A stretch of 6,337 nucleotides of DNA from Rhodococcus sp. IITR03 (GTDB lineage Bacteria; Actinomycetota; Actinomycetes; Mycobacteriales; Mycobacteriaceae), in contig LATQ01000143.1 in NCBI GenBank assembly GCA_001017865.1, forward strand, positions 1 through 6,337, given 5' to 3'. Position numbers and translations under genes: made by a program. This document shows positions 1-5,659 of the stretch, piece after piece (position 1 is the stretch's first letter; each line of letters begins with the position of its first letter). A model generated the notes under the pieces. The model saw only the letters and a program-made list of their open reading frames with translations. It ran no database searches and had not been told where the DNA came from.

Positions 1-556
1 GGCGGTGCCACCGTCCGGCGAAGGCCTTGGCGCTCGCGGTGATCGACGCGAGCGCGGCGTCCTGGTCGCCGGTCGGCGTGGGGACCTCGACGGCGCCGAT
101 GATGCGACCGCGCAGGTCGCTGGCGACGATGCCGGTGGTGACGGCACCGATGTGGATGCCGACCGTCAGGTACCGCTCGTGGTCGACCTCGACGGGAACA
201 CGTGGCCGGCCGACCGCGCCGGGTTCGGTCAGGTCGGCGCGCTCACGCAGCAGACCTGCCGAGAGCAGGGCCGACACCTGACGATTGACGGTGGCGATGC
301 TCGCACCGGTGACCTTGGCGATCACGTCGCGCGAGACGGGGCCACGATTGGCGGCGACACGGAAGACCGACGCCCCGGTGCCGTCGGCGATACGCAGGTC
401 CGGCGGAACGATCCTGACCGGGCTCGACACACGGGAGGTGCGGGGACGGACGACCGTCGCACGCGTGGATCCACGGACGGCGGAACCGGTGGCGCGACGG
501 GGCGCGGACGATCGCGAGGGAAGGGAAACGGACGGCGAGAGAGTGGGAACCGACAC
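1..556 (-). CDS. ROK-family transcriptional regulator, N-terminal part (cut by window edge)
   Basis: Reading the minus strand from a GTG at 556-554 gives 185 codons without a stop up to the window edge. The first 55 or so residues are rich in Ser, Arg, Thr and Pro and are probably disordered. Residues about 63-107 form a winged helix-turn-helix of the ROK/NagC type (ASVFRVAANRGPVSRDVIAK, then ASIATVNRQVSALLSAGLL), followed by the typical GAVGRPRVPVEV wing. The ROK kinase-like fold begins near residue 130 (YLTVGIHIGAVTTGIVASDL), where the canonical DxGxT phosphate motif of sugar kinases is degenerate, as is usual in the regulators. Family members are about 380-440 residues, so roughly half is missing. 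The start is chosen because AAGGA lies 8 nt upstream; an in-frame GTG at 646-644 lacks such a site. In mycobacteria the syntenic protein is Rv0485, next to mshA. The effector cannot be told from this part. Confidence 0.88.
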   Translation of the reverse strand, partial: MSVPTLSPSVSLPSRSSAPRRATGSAVRGSTRATVVRPRTSRVSSPVRIVPPDLRIADGTGASVFRVAANRGPVSRDVIAKVTGASIATVNRQVSALLSAGLLRERADLTEPGAVGRPRVPVEVDHERYLTVGIHIGAVTTGIVASDLRGRIIGAVEVPTPTGDQDAALASITASAKAFAGRWHR

Positions 557-690
557 GGCGCTGATCCTTGGCTGCTGATCCGGACGTGATGACCGGAGAA
601 CGGGCGGGAGACGATCGACGCACCGAGACCCCGACGTGGAGAACACGATCGGAGACGGACCCGCACGACGAGAGCGGGATCGGTGCGGAG
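557..690 (-). promoter_or_regulatory. Structured 5' leader between the Cys-rich mini-ORF and the ROK gene (candidate attenuator)
   Basis: The 134 nt between the mini-ORF stop and the ROK start hold no credible gene. The segment 689-680 (minus-strand TCCGCACCGA) can pair with three partners. TGCGGA at 702-697 covers the last Cys codon and the Gly codon of the mini-ORF (6 bp, 7-nt loop). GTGCGG at 666-661 pairs with 688-683 (6 bp, 16-nt loop). TCGGTGCG at 626-619 pairs with 687-680 (8 bp). The three pairings share bases and so exclude one another, as in an attenuator. A small TCCGG/CCGGA hairpin (597-593 with 583-579) lies just before the ROK ribosome binding site. No U-tract follows any stem, so translational control is more likely than transcription termination. 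Pairings were found by eye in GC-rich DNA, where chance stems are common. Confidence 0.45.
565..569 (-). promoter_or_regulatory. Ribosome binding site of the ROK gene
   Basis: AAGGA on the minus strand sits 8 nt before the GTG at 556. It decides the start codon. It matters because most other genes here appear leaderless, whereas this one has a long 5' leader in which the site could be masked or exposed. A GGATC motif overlaps it, and another lies about 18 nt upstream. Confidence 0.6.
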
Positions 691-798
691 TTACTTTCCG
701 CAGCAGCGACAACAGAGTTCGCGCGCCAGAGGCAGCCGTGATCCCAGCGCGGCGGTCACATAGGTGACCCGCGGTGCGGAGGTGTGGCCGACTGACAT
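691..798 (-). CDS. Leaderless polycysteine leader peptide (candidate cysteine attenuation uORF), 35 aa
   Basis: ATG at 798-796, TAA at 693-691, 35 residues beginning MSVGHTSAPRV and ending LARELCCRCCGK. Four of the last seven residues are cysteine, encoded TGT-TGT-CGC-TGC-TGC. There is no usable ribosome binding site, but a TAGTTT -10 box ends exactly 7 nt before the ATG and TTGGAC lies 18 nt further upstream, so transcription would start at or next to the A of ATG: a leaderless ORF. Leaderless small ORFs with a run of Cys codons near their end are known in mycobacteria as cysteine-responsive attenuators of downstream translation. Here the ORF is followed by a 134-nt leader and a ROK regulator gene on the same strand. 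The Cys codons are the first strand of a hairpin. What it controls is inferred. Alternatives are a small metal-binding protein or a chance ORF; the promoter fit and Cys placement argue against chance. Confidence 0.68.
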   Translation of the reverse strand: MSVGHTSAPRVTYVTAALGSRLPLARELCCRCCGK

Positions 799-805
799 GT
801 CGATC

Positions 806-835
806 AAACTATCGCCCGAACCGCGTCGTGTCCAA
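806..835 (-). promoter_or_regulatory. Promoter of the Cys-rich leader ORF and ROK gene
   Basis: On the minus strand TTGGAC (835-830, 4 of 6 matches to TTGACA) is followed after 18 nt by TAGTTT (811-806, fits TANNNT), and 7 nt later by the ATG of the mini-ORF. It is the best-formed -35/-10 pair seen in the window. It begins only 3 nt past the TetR stop codon (TAA, 841-839), so the ROK unit probably has its own promoter rather than depending on tetR transcription. Confidence 0.62.
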
Positions 836-838
836 TCC

Positions 839-1516
839 TTACCGATCCGGTGGGAAACCTTCCTGCACGTCCCCGCGTGCGTGCGCGGTCTCCGCCGACA
901 CCGGGGCGAGCAGCAACGCCTCCCACGCGTCGACGAGTGCGGCGAGTTCTGCCGTGGTAGGTGATTCGCCTGCACGGTGACACCGCGCCAGCGCACCGAC
1001 GGTGCCGGAGTAGACCAGCCGCAGACGTTGCCCGGCGATGTCGTCGGGCAACGGCCCGAGCAGGGTCCGCAACGCGGTGTCGGACCGGCGGCCGCTCTCG
1101 GTTCCCGTCGGTCCGGTGACGCGGAAGCACTCGGCGAACCGGTCGTGGTTCGACAGCCGGTCGAGGAAGGCGACATAGTGGTTGTTGCGGCCGAGCGTGC
1201 CTGCCAGGGGGCGGATGATCACCCACAGCAGGTCGCGGACCGAGAGGGACTCCCGCGTCCGCAGCATCTCGGCGAGGAGCGCTTCCCGCTGGGAGTTCAG
1301 GGCGGGCAACCGGTGGGAGAAGACCGCCTCGAGCAGTCCCTCCTTGGTGCCGAAGTAGTAGCCGACCACCGACGAGTTGTGCTGTCCGGCGGCCTTGCGG
1401 ATGTCGGCGAGGGTGACCCCGTCGTATCCGCGGCGGGCGAAGAGCCGCTCGGCGGCTTCGACGAGCCGGATCCGGGTCTGTTCTCCCGAGCTGTATCGAC
1501 CGCGGATGGTGGTCAT
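839..1516 (-). CDS. TetR/AcrR-family transcriptional regulator
   Basis: A clean 225-residue reading frame with the usual TetR layout. Residues about 12-60 hold the DNA-binding domain: EQTRIRLVEAAERLFARRGY, then VTLADIRKAAGQHNSSVVGY with the recognition helix, then YFGTKEGLLEAVF, the classic end of the domain. The remaining helical C-terminal part (for example RDLLWVIIRPLAGTLGRNNH, FLDRLSNHDRFAECF) would form the ligand pocket and dimer interface; it is not diagnostic of a ligand. Length is normal for the family. The start is supported by TACCCT (1529-1524) ending 7 nt before the ATG, a leaderless arrangement. The gene is divergent from the SDR gene with 83 bp between the start codons, so the likely job is to repress itself and the SDR, as is common for TetR proteins. 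No TetR gene occupies this place in M. tuberculosis as far as I recall. Confidence 0.9.
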   Translation of the reverse strand: MTTIRGRYSSGEQTRIRLVEAAERLFARRGYDGVTLADIRKAAGQHNSSVVGYYFGTKEGLLEAVFSHRLPALNSQREALLAEMLRTRESLSVRDLLWVIIRPLAGTLGRNNHYVAFLDRLSNHDRFAECFRVTGPTGTESGRRSDTALRTLLGPLPDDIAGQRLRLVYSGTVGALARCHRAGESPTTAELAALVDAWEALLLAPVSAETAHARGDVQEGFPPDR

Positions 1517-1599
1517 ACGCCGCAGGGTAGCCGCACGGAGAGGACTTCGCAGGCCGGGACGTGCGGCGGCATCCGGTGCCCGACACTACGATTGCCCCC
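1517..1599. promoter_or_regulatory. Divergent tetR / SDR promoter region with inverted repeats
   Basis: This 83-bp gap holds both -10 boxes: TACCCT on the minus strand (1529-1524) for tetR and TACGAT on the plus strand (1587-1592) for the SDR, each ending 7 nt before its ATG. Good -35 boxes are not evident. CGCCGCA (1518-1524) and GCCGCAC (1530-1536) are each complementary to the GTGCGGCG at 1561-1568, and GGCATCCGGTGCC (1568-1580) is an imperfect palindrome overlapping the SDR -35 position. One of these could be the TetR operator, but none is a clean palindrome of 15 or more bases, so the operator assignment is a guess. Confidence 0.45.
1587..1592 (+). promoter_or_regulatory. -10 box of the SDR gene (leaderless)
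   Basis: TACGAT fits TANNNT and ends 7 nt before the ATG at 1600, so the transcript would start at the start codon. No ribosome binding site is seen upstream of the ATG (the bases are TGCCCCC), which supports this start and a leaderless message. Confidence 0.5.
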
Positions 1600-2348
1600 A
1601 TGAGCATCTCTCCCGATTCCCGCGTCGCCGTCGTCACCGGAGCCTCCTCCGGAATCGGCGAGGCGACCGCCCGCACGCTCGCCGCACAGGGCTTCCACGT
1701 CGTGGTGGGCGCACGCCGCCTCGACCGCCTGCAGAAGCTCGCCGACGAGATCGGCGGTACCGCGCTCGAGCTCGACGTCACCGACGAGGATTCGGTCGAC
1801 GCTTTCACCACGGTGCTGCCGCGGGTCGACGTGCTGGTCAACAACGCCGGTGGCGCCAAGGGACTCGCACCGGTGGCCGAGGCCGTCGAGGATGACTGGC
1901 GCTGGATGTGGGAGACCAACGTCATCGGCACCATGCGCATCACCAAGGCTCTGATCCCCAAGCTCATCGCCTCGGGCGACGGCCTGATCGTCACCATCAC
2001 CTCGGTCGCGGCCTTCGAGGCCTACGACAACGGCGCCGGCTACACCTCGGCGAAGCACGCACAGGCCGTGCTGCACCGCACGCTGCGCGGCGAACTGCTC
2101 GGACAGCCCGTCCGCCTCACCGAAGTCGCGCCGGGCGCGGTCGAGACCGAGTTCTCGCTGGTGCGCTTCGAGGGCGACAAGGATCGGGCCGACAAGGTGT
2201 ACGAGGGCATCACCCGCTCGTCGCCCAGGACATCGCCGACATCATCGGCTTCGTCGCGTCGCGGCCGTCGCATGTCAACCTCGACCAGATCATCGTCAAG
2301 CCGCGCGACCAGGCCAATGCCGGCCGGTTCCACCGCGTCACCGACTGA
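1600..2348 (+). CDS. Short-chain dehydrogenase/reductase (SDR), one frameshift near 2214
   Basis: NAD(P)-dependent oxidoreductase with the classical SDR signature set: TGASSGIG cofactor loop (residues 13-20), NNAG (81-84), catalytic Asn107, Ser135, and the Y148-xxx-K152 pair (YTSAK). An Arg pair after the second strand (GARR, 37-40) hints at NADP(H). The C-terminal part reads one frame earlier: after YEGIT the frame must shift at the CCC run near 2213-2215 (one missing C would give ITPLVAQDIADI), continuing to VNLDQIIVKPRDQ and a TGA at 2348. Restored length is 249 residues, normal for this family, which also includes YdfG-like serine/3-hydroxy acid dehydrogenases. Uncorrected, the frame would read on to 2604 as nonsense. 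TACGAT ends 7 nt before the ATG, suggesting a leaderless transcript. The gene is syntenic with Rv0484c, and divergent tetR may control it. The substrate is unknown. Confidence 0.88.
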
Positions 2349-2349
2349 C

Positions 2350-2389
2350 CCACCGCGGTGGTGGGCGCGGCGAGGCGGTCGCGCCCACC
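2350..2389 (+). terminator. GC-rich hairpin after the SDR gene (candidate terminator)
   Basis: GGTGGGCGCG (2360-2369) and CGCGCCCACC (2380-2389) form a perfect 10-bp stem with a 10-nt loop, 11 nt after the SDR stop codon. A perfect 12-bp palindrome, CCACCGCGGTGG (2350-2361), overlaps its left arm. There is no T-tract, which is common for actinobacterial terminators. The position between the SDR stop and the separate DUF2804 promoter fits a terminator; a regulatory stem is the alternative. Confidence 0.5.
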
Positions 2390-2397
2390 CCCGTCGG

Positions 2398-2403
2398 TAC
2401 TGT
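2398..2403 (+). promoter_or_regulatory. -10 box of the DUF2804 gene (leaderless)
   Basis: TACTGT fits TANNNT and ends 8 nt before the ATG at 2412. It lies directly after the hairpin that follows the SDR gene, so the DUF2804 gene probably has its own start of transcription. No clear -35 element is visible. Confidence 0.42.
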
Positions 2404-2411
2404 CACGGGAT

Positions 2412-3444
2412 ATGCGCCAACGACGCCTCGCGCCCGGACCGCTGCTCGACGACGACGGGAGGCTCGCCGAAGCCGGCTGGAGCACCTCCGAGGTCCGCAC
2501 CTACGACCGGCAGCGGGTCGCGGCGTCACGGTTCCGCATCAAGGAGTGGGACTACCACTGTGTTCTTTCCGACGGGGAGGACGGACCGTTCGGGATCGCG
2601 CTGACCATTGCCGACAACGGCTACGTCGGGCTCCTCGGAGTCAGCGTGCTCGACCTCGCGGGTCGCTCCGAGACCACCGAGAACGCCTCGTCCCCTTCCC
2701 GCTCGGCCGGATGCGCCTGCCGTACACCGCCGACGGTGGCGATGTCGTCGTCCATCACGGCGGACTCCGCATCGAGTACCACCACGACGGGCAAGCCCGG
2801 CGGCTGGTCGTCGACCATCCCCGTTTCGGTGGCGGGCGTGGACTGTCCGGCGAACTTGTGCTCACGCAACCGTCCGACGACCGGATGGTGATCGCGACGC
2901 CCTTCCCCCGGGCACCGAAGGCCTTCTACTACAACCAGAAGATCAACTGCCTGCCCGCGCAGGGCACGGTCACCGTGGGTGGGCGGGAGCTGGTCTTCGA
3001 TCCCGCCACCGCCTTCGGGGTGTTCGACTGGGGTCGAGGGGTGTGGACCTACGACAACACCTGGTACTGGGGGTCGGCCTCGGGGATCCACGAGGCGTGC
3101 GGTTCGGGTTCAACATCGGCCACGGCTTCGGCGACACCACCGCGGCGAGCGAGAACATGCTCTTCCACGACGGTGTGGCGCACAAGCTCGACCGCGTGCA
3201 CTTCCATCTGCCCCGCGACACCTACGACGGGGCACCGTGGCGCTTCACCAGCAACGACGAGCGGTTCGAGATGGAGTTCGAACCGATCCTCGACCGCGCG
3301 GCCGACGTGAACGCCCTGCTCGTGCGGTCCACGCAGCACCAGGTCTTCGGACGGTTCACCGGCAGTGTCGTGCTCGACGACGGCACCCGGCTCGAGATCG
3401 AGAACCTCCTCGGCTTCGCGGAGGAGGTCCGCAACCGCTGGTGA
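2412..3444 (+). CDS. DUF2804 domain-containing protein, two frameshifts (near 2687 and 3095)
   Basis: Three consecutive reading-frame pieces join into one protein of about 344 residues. Piece 1 starts at ATG 2412 ([20 protein letters not shown]) and runs to SETTENA near 2687. Piece 2 continues with [11 protein letters not shown] and holds the conserved core: [16 protein letters not shown], then [20 protein letters not shown]. Piece 3 starts after IHE near 3095 with [20 protein letters not shown] and ends at TGA 3444. The DWGRG, aromatic-rich and N-x-G-x-GFGD motifs are those I associate with DUF2804, a family of unknown function with a beta-rich, lipocalin-like look. Each break is repaired by one extra base in a short C or G run (GCC-CTC, GAG-GGC). 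No signal peptide or membrane segment is visible. The gene ends 15 bp from the convergent murB. No function is known to me. Confidence 0.8.
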
Positions 3445-3459
3445 CGGGCGGGCCGTCCG

Positions 3460-4503
3460 TCAGATCACGCAGTTCACGGTGACGGGTTCGGGATGCAGAC
3501 GGACCCCGAAGCGTCCTCGACGCCGTCGCGCACCGTCCGCGCCAGCGCCACGAGGTCCGCGGCCGATGCCGCTCCCCTGTTGGTGAGCGCCAGCGTGTGC
3601 TTCGTCGACAACGCGCCGGTGCGTCGGCGGCGGGGAAACCCTTCGCGAAACCGGCCCGCTCGATGAGCCATCCGGCCGACAGTTTGGTGCCGCCGTCCGC
3701 GGGGAACTGCGGGATGCGCACGTCCTCCCCCACCTTCGCCGCGATGGCCGCGAGCACCTGCGGCAGGCGGTCGTCGGGGACGACGGGATTCGTGAAGAAC
3801 GATCCGGCGCTCCAGGTGTCATGGTCGTCGGCGTCGAGCACCATGCCCTTGCTGCGGCGCAACGCGAGCACGTGCTGGCGTACCTGCGCCGCCGGCCGGC
3901 GCTCGCCCTCCTCCGCACCCAGCGCGACAGCGAGCTCCCGGTATGCGAGGGGTGCGGACGAACCGTCGCTCCGCACGTCCAGTTCCACCTCGAGGACGAC
4001 CGCCGCGTCGGTGTGCTTGAGGATGCTGGTGCGGTAGCCGAGACCGAGTGCCTCGGGGCCGGCCCACGAGTCCTGTCCGGTGGCACGGTCGAGCAGGCGG
4101 ACACGGCGCAGGATCGAGCCCACCTCGACGCCGTACGCCCCGACGTTCTGCACCGGCGTCGCTCCCGCGGAGCCGGGATACCCGACAGGCATTCGAGTCC
4201 GCCGAGGCCGGCCTCCACGGTGGTCGCGACGACGGCGTCCCATCCGGCTCCCGCGTCCACCCGGACGTGGTCGTCGCGGAGGTCGACACCGGTGGTCGCG
4301 ACACGCACCACGACGCCGTCGAAACCCTCGTCGCCGATGACGAGGTTGGAGCCGCCCGCGAGGAGCAGCAGCGGCACTTCCTGCTCGTCGAGCAGGCGCA
4401 CGACCTCGATCAACGACGCGGTGGACGTGCATTCGACGAGATACCGGGCGGGGCCACCGAGCCGCAGGGTCGTGAATTCCGACAGCGACACCTGCTCGGA
4501 CAC
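3460..4503 (-). CDS. murB: MurB, UDP-N-acetylenolpyruvoylglucosamine reductase, three frameshifts
   Basis: FAD enzyme that reduces UDP-GlcNAc-enolpyruvate to UDP-MurNAc with NADPH in the cytoplasm, the second committed step of peptidoglycan precursor synthesis. The start GTG (4503-4501) is preceded by GGGAG, 5 nt spacing. The N-terminus [19 protein letters not shown] and the FAD-binding [16 protein letters not shown] (48-63) read in frame. After ECLSGIP near 4173 the frame must shift to continue [20 protein letters not shown]; this part carries [11 protein letters not shown], with the proton-donating Ser, and [11 protein letters not shown] second shift near 3611 gives [13 protein letters not shown], and a third near 3510 gives [16 protein letters not shown] with the conserved C-terminal Glu. 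Each shift is repaired by one added base, giving about 348 residues, close to actinobacterial MurB. Because three deletions restore the original frame, an open frame spans the whole interval but encodes wrong sequence in the middle. Syntenic with Rv0482. Confidence 0.93.
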   Translation of the reverse strand: MSEQVSLSEFTTLRLGGPARYLVECTSTASLIEVVRLLDEQEVPLLLLAGGSNLVIGDEGFDGVVVRVATTGVDLRDDHVRVDAGAGWDAVVATTVEAGLGGLECLSGIPAPRERRRCRTSGRTASRWARSCAVSACSTVPPDRTRGPAPRHSVSATAPASSSTPTRRSSSRWNWTCGATVRPHPSHTGSSLSRWVRRRASAGRRRRYASTCSRCAAARAWCSTPTTMTPGAPDRSSRIPSSPTTACRRCSRPSRRRWGRTCASRSSPRTAAPNCRPDGSSSGPVSRRVSPPPTHRRVVDEAHAGAHQQGSGIGRGPRGAGADGARRRRGRFGVRLHPEPVTVNCVI

Positions 4504-4508
4504 CGTGG

Positions 4509-4513
4509 CTCCC
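4509..4513 (-). promoter_or_regulatory. Ribosome binding site of murB
   Basis: GGGAG on the minus strand lies 5 nt before the GTG start at 4503. It selects this start over upstream in-frame codons in a frame that stays open far upstream, and shows that murB, unlike its divergent neighbour, has a conventional leader. Confidence 0.5.
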
Positions 4514-4560
4514 GTTTCGACGAGCCGGGCCTGGTACGTGGATCAAGCACCAGCAAACGG

Positions 4561-4566
4561 TAGCGT
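4561..4566 (+). promoter_or_regulatory. -10 box of the first DUF2505 gene (leaderless)
   Basis: TAGCGT fits TANNNT and ends 7 nt before the ATG at 4574. A weak GTGGAT lies 17 nt upstream as a possible -35. No ribosome binding site precedes the ATG. It lies in the 70-bp divergent gap to murB. Confidence 0.48.
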
Positions 4567-4573
4567 GCCCCGT

Positions 4574-5081
4574 ATGGGCAGCCCTATCGACCACACTGCG
4601 AACTACTCGTCCCCGCCTGCTGCGGTCCACGCGGCGTTCGTCGATCCGCAGTACTGGCAGACCCGGCTGCGTGAGGTCGGTGGCCCGGGTGCGGCGGTCG
4701 AACGCGCCGACACCGGCGACGGCACGATCGAGCTCGACCTCCATCAGGCCATCCCGGCCGAACACCTGCCGAGCATGGTCACGAGCCTACGCCCGGGCGA
4801 TCTCGTCATCCGGCGTCACGAGTCGTGGGGAGCGCTCGCCGACGGCCGCGCCGAGGGCAGGTTCTCGGCCCACGTCGACGGCATGCCCGGCGAGGTCACC
4901 GGTGGGATGACGCTCATCGCCGACGGCGCGGGCTCGTCCGTCGTCATCGAGGCACCGTCGAGGTGAAGATCCCGTTCCTCGGTTCCAAGATCGAGGGATG
5001 ATCGTCGAGCAGCTCGTCGAGCTGTTCGACGCGGAGCGCACCTTCACCGAGCAGTGGTTGAACGGGGATCACTCGGCCTGA
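4574..5081 (+). CDS. DUF2505 domain-containing protein A, two frameshifts (near 4952 and 4997)
   Basis: Small protein of the DUF2505 family, which I place in the SRPBCC/START-like fold that makes a hydrophobic ligand cavity; the biochemical role is unknown. The N-terminal part ([29 protein letters not shown]) and [12 protein letters not shown], then [20 protein letters not shown], read in one frame. One missing G at 4951-4952 (GAG-GGC) leads to [15 protein letters not shown], and another missing base near 4997 to [20 protein letters not shown] and a TGA at 5081. Restored length is 169 residues, typical of the family. It corresponds in position and sequence style to Rv0481c beside murB in M. 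tuberculosis. Without correction the protein would stop early at 4966, just before the conserved K-I-P-F-x-G-x-K-x-E segment. Confidence 0.83.
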
Positions 5082-5141
5082 TCGCACCCCGCGGGCTCCC
5101 CCGTGGACGGTCGCGATTTCCGGGCAGGCCGTCCGGCGCGG

Positions 5142-5147
5142 TAACCT
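5142..5147 (+). promoter_or_regulatory. Possible -10 box of the second DUF2505 gene
   Basis: TAACCT fits TANNNT and ends 8 nt before the GTG at 5156. The preceding 60 bp hold no clear -35 and only a loose GGACGG/CCGTCC inverted repeat. The gene may instead be read through from the first DUF2505 gene, 74 bp upstream. Confidence 0.38.
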
Positions 5148-5155
5148 GGCCGGTC

Positions 5156-5656
5156 GTGGCACGGCGTATCGACTACTCCGCCCGCTTCCCTCATCCACCG
5201 GAGCGGGTGTACGAGGCTCTCGCCGACCCCGCCCACTGGGAAGCGCGGATGACCGAGATGCGCAAGTACTCGGAGAACCACGTCCGCGAGTTCACGGTCT
5301 CCGAATCGGGCATCGCGCTGGTGTTGCACCACGTCCTGCCGCGTTCCGACCTGCCGGAGATCGCCCGCACGGTGATCAAGAAGGACATGGTCATCACGCG
5401 CAAGGAGAACTACGGGCCGTTCACCGACGGCGCGACCGGCACCTACCAGGCGTCGATCCCCGGCGGTCCGGGCAGCCTCACGGGCACGATGGAGCTCTTC
5501 GGCGACGACCACGGCGCCACGCTCCGCACCACCTCCGAGGCCAAGGTGCACATCCCGTTCGTCGGCGGCAAACTCGAAGAACTCATCCTCACCAATCTCG
5601 TCGACGTGTTCCGCACCGAAGCGGCCATCACCGCCGACTGGCTCGCCGGTCGGTAG
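5156..5656 (+). CDS. DUF2505 domain-containing protein B (intact)
   Basis: A clean 166-residue frame from GTG 5156 to TAG 5656. It has the same layout as its upstream neighbour: ARRIDYSARFPHPPERVYEA with DPAHWEARMTEM at the start, KKDMVITRKENYGPF in the middle, GSLTGTMELFGDDHGATLRT, and the diagnostic VHIPFVGGKLEELILTNLVD near the end, then EAAITADWLAGR. The shared positions, including the IPF-x-G-x-K-x-E segment and the C-terminal TxxWL, show that the two genes are paralogues in tandem, although overall identity is modest. Predicted fold is SRPBCC-like, cytoplasmic, with no signal peptide. The frame stays open upstream to an ATG at 5054, but that part lies in the tail of the previous gene and does not resemble the family; the GTG gives the conserved N-terminus. 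Function is unknown. Confidence 0.87.
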   Translation: MARRIDYSARFPHPPERVYEALADPAHWEARMTEMRKYSENHVREFTVSESGIALVLHHVLPRSDLPEIARTVIKKDMVITRKENYGPFTDGATGTYQASIPGGPGSLTGTMELFGDDHGATLRTTSEAKVHIPFVGGKLEELILTNLVDVFRTEAAITADWLAGR

Positions 5657-5659
5657 CGC

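Noticed and set aside
5..589. A 194-codon plus-strand frame at the window start
   Set aside because: It is antisense, codon in register, to the ROK gene, and its Gly/Asp/Arg-rich translation is typical of complementary-strand shadows in GC-rich DNA.
764..980. Short plus-strand frames of 66-68 codons starting near 764-774
   Set aside because: They run antisense to the leader ORF and the tetR 3' end, with no promoter or ribosome binding site, and resemble nothing known.
804..2000. A 398-codon open frame on the minus strand covering tetR and the start of the SDR
   Set aside because: It overlaps in other frames two genes with clear signatures (TetR HTH, SDR TGxxxGxG and YxxxK), and its product is Arg/Ser/Pro-rich nonsense.
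5082..5155. Terminator between the two DUF2505 genes (GGACGG ... CCGTCC)
   Set aside because: The stem is only 6 bp with an 18-nt loop, well within chance for this base composition.
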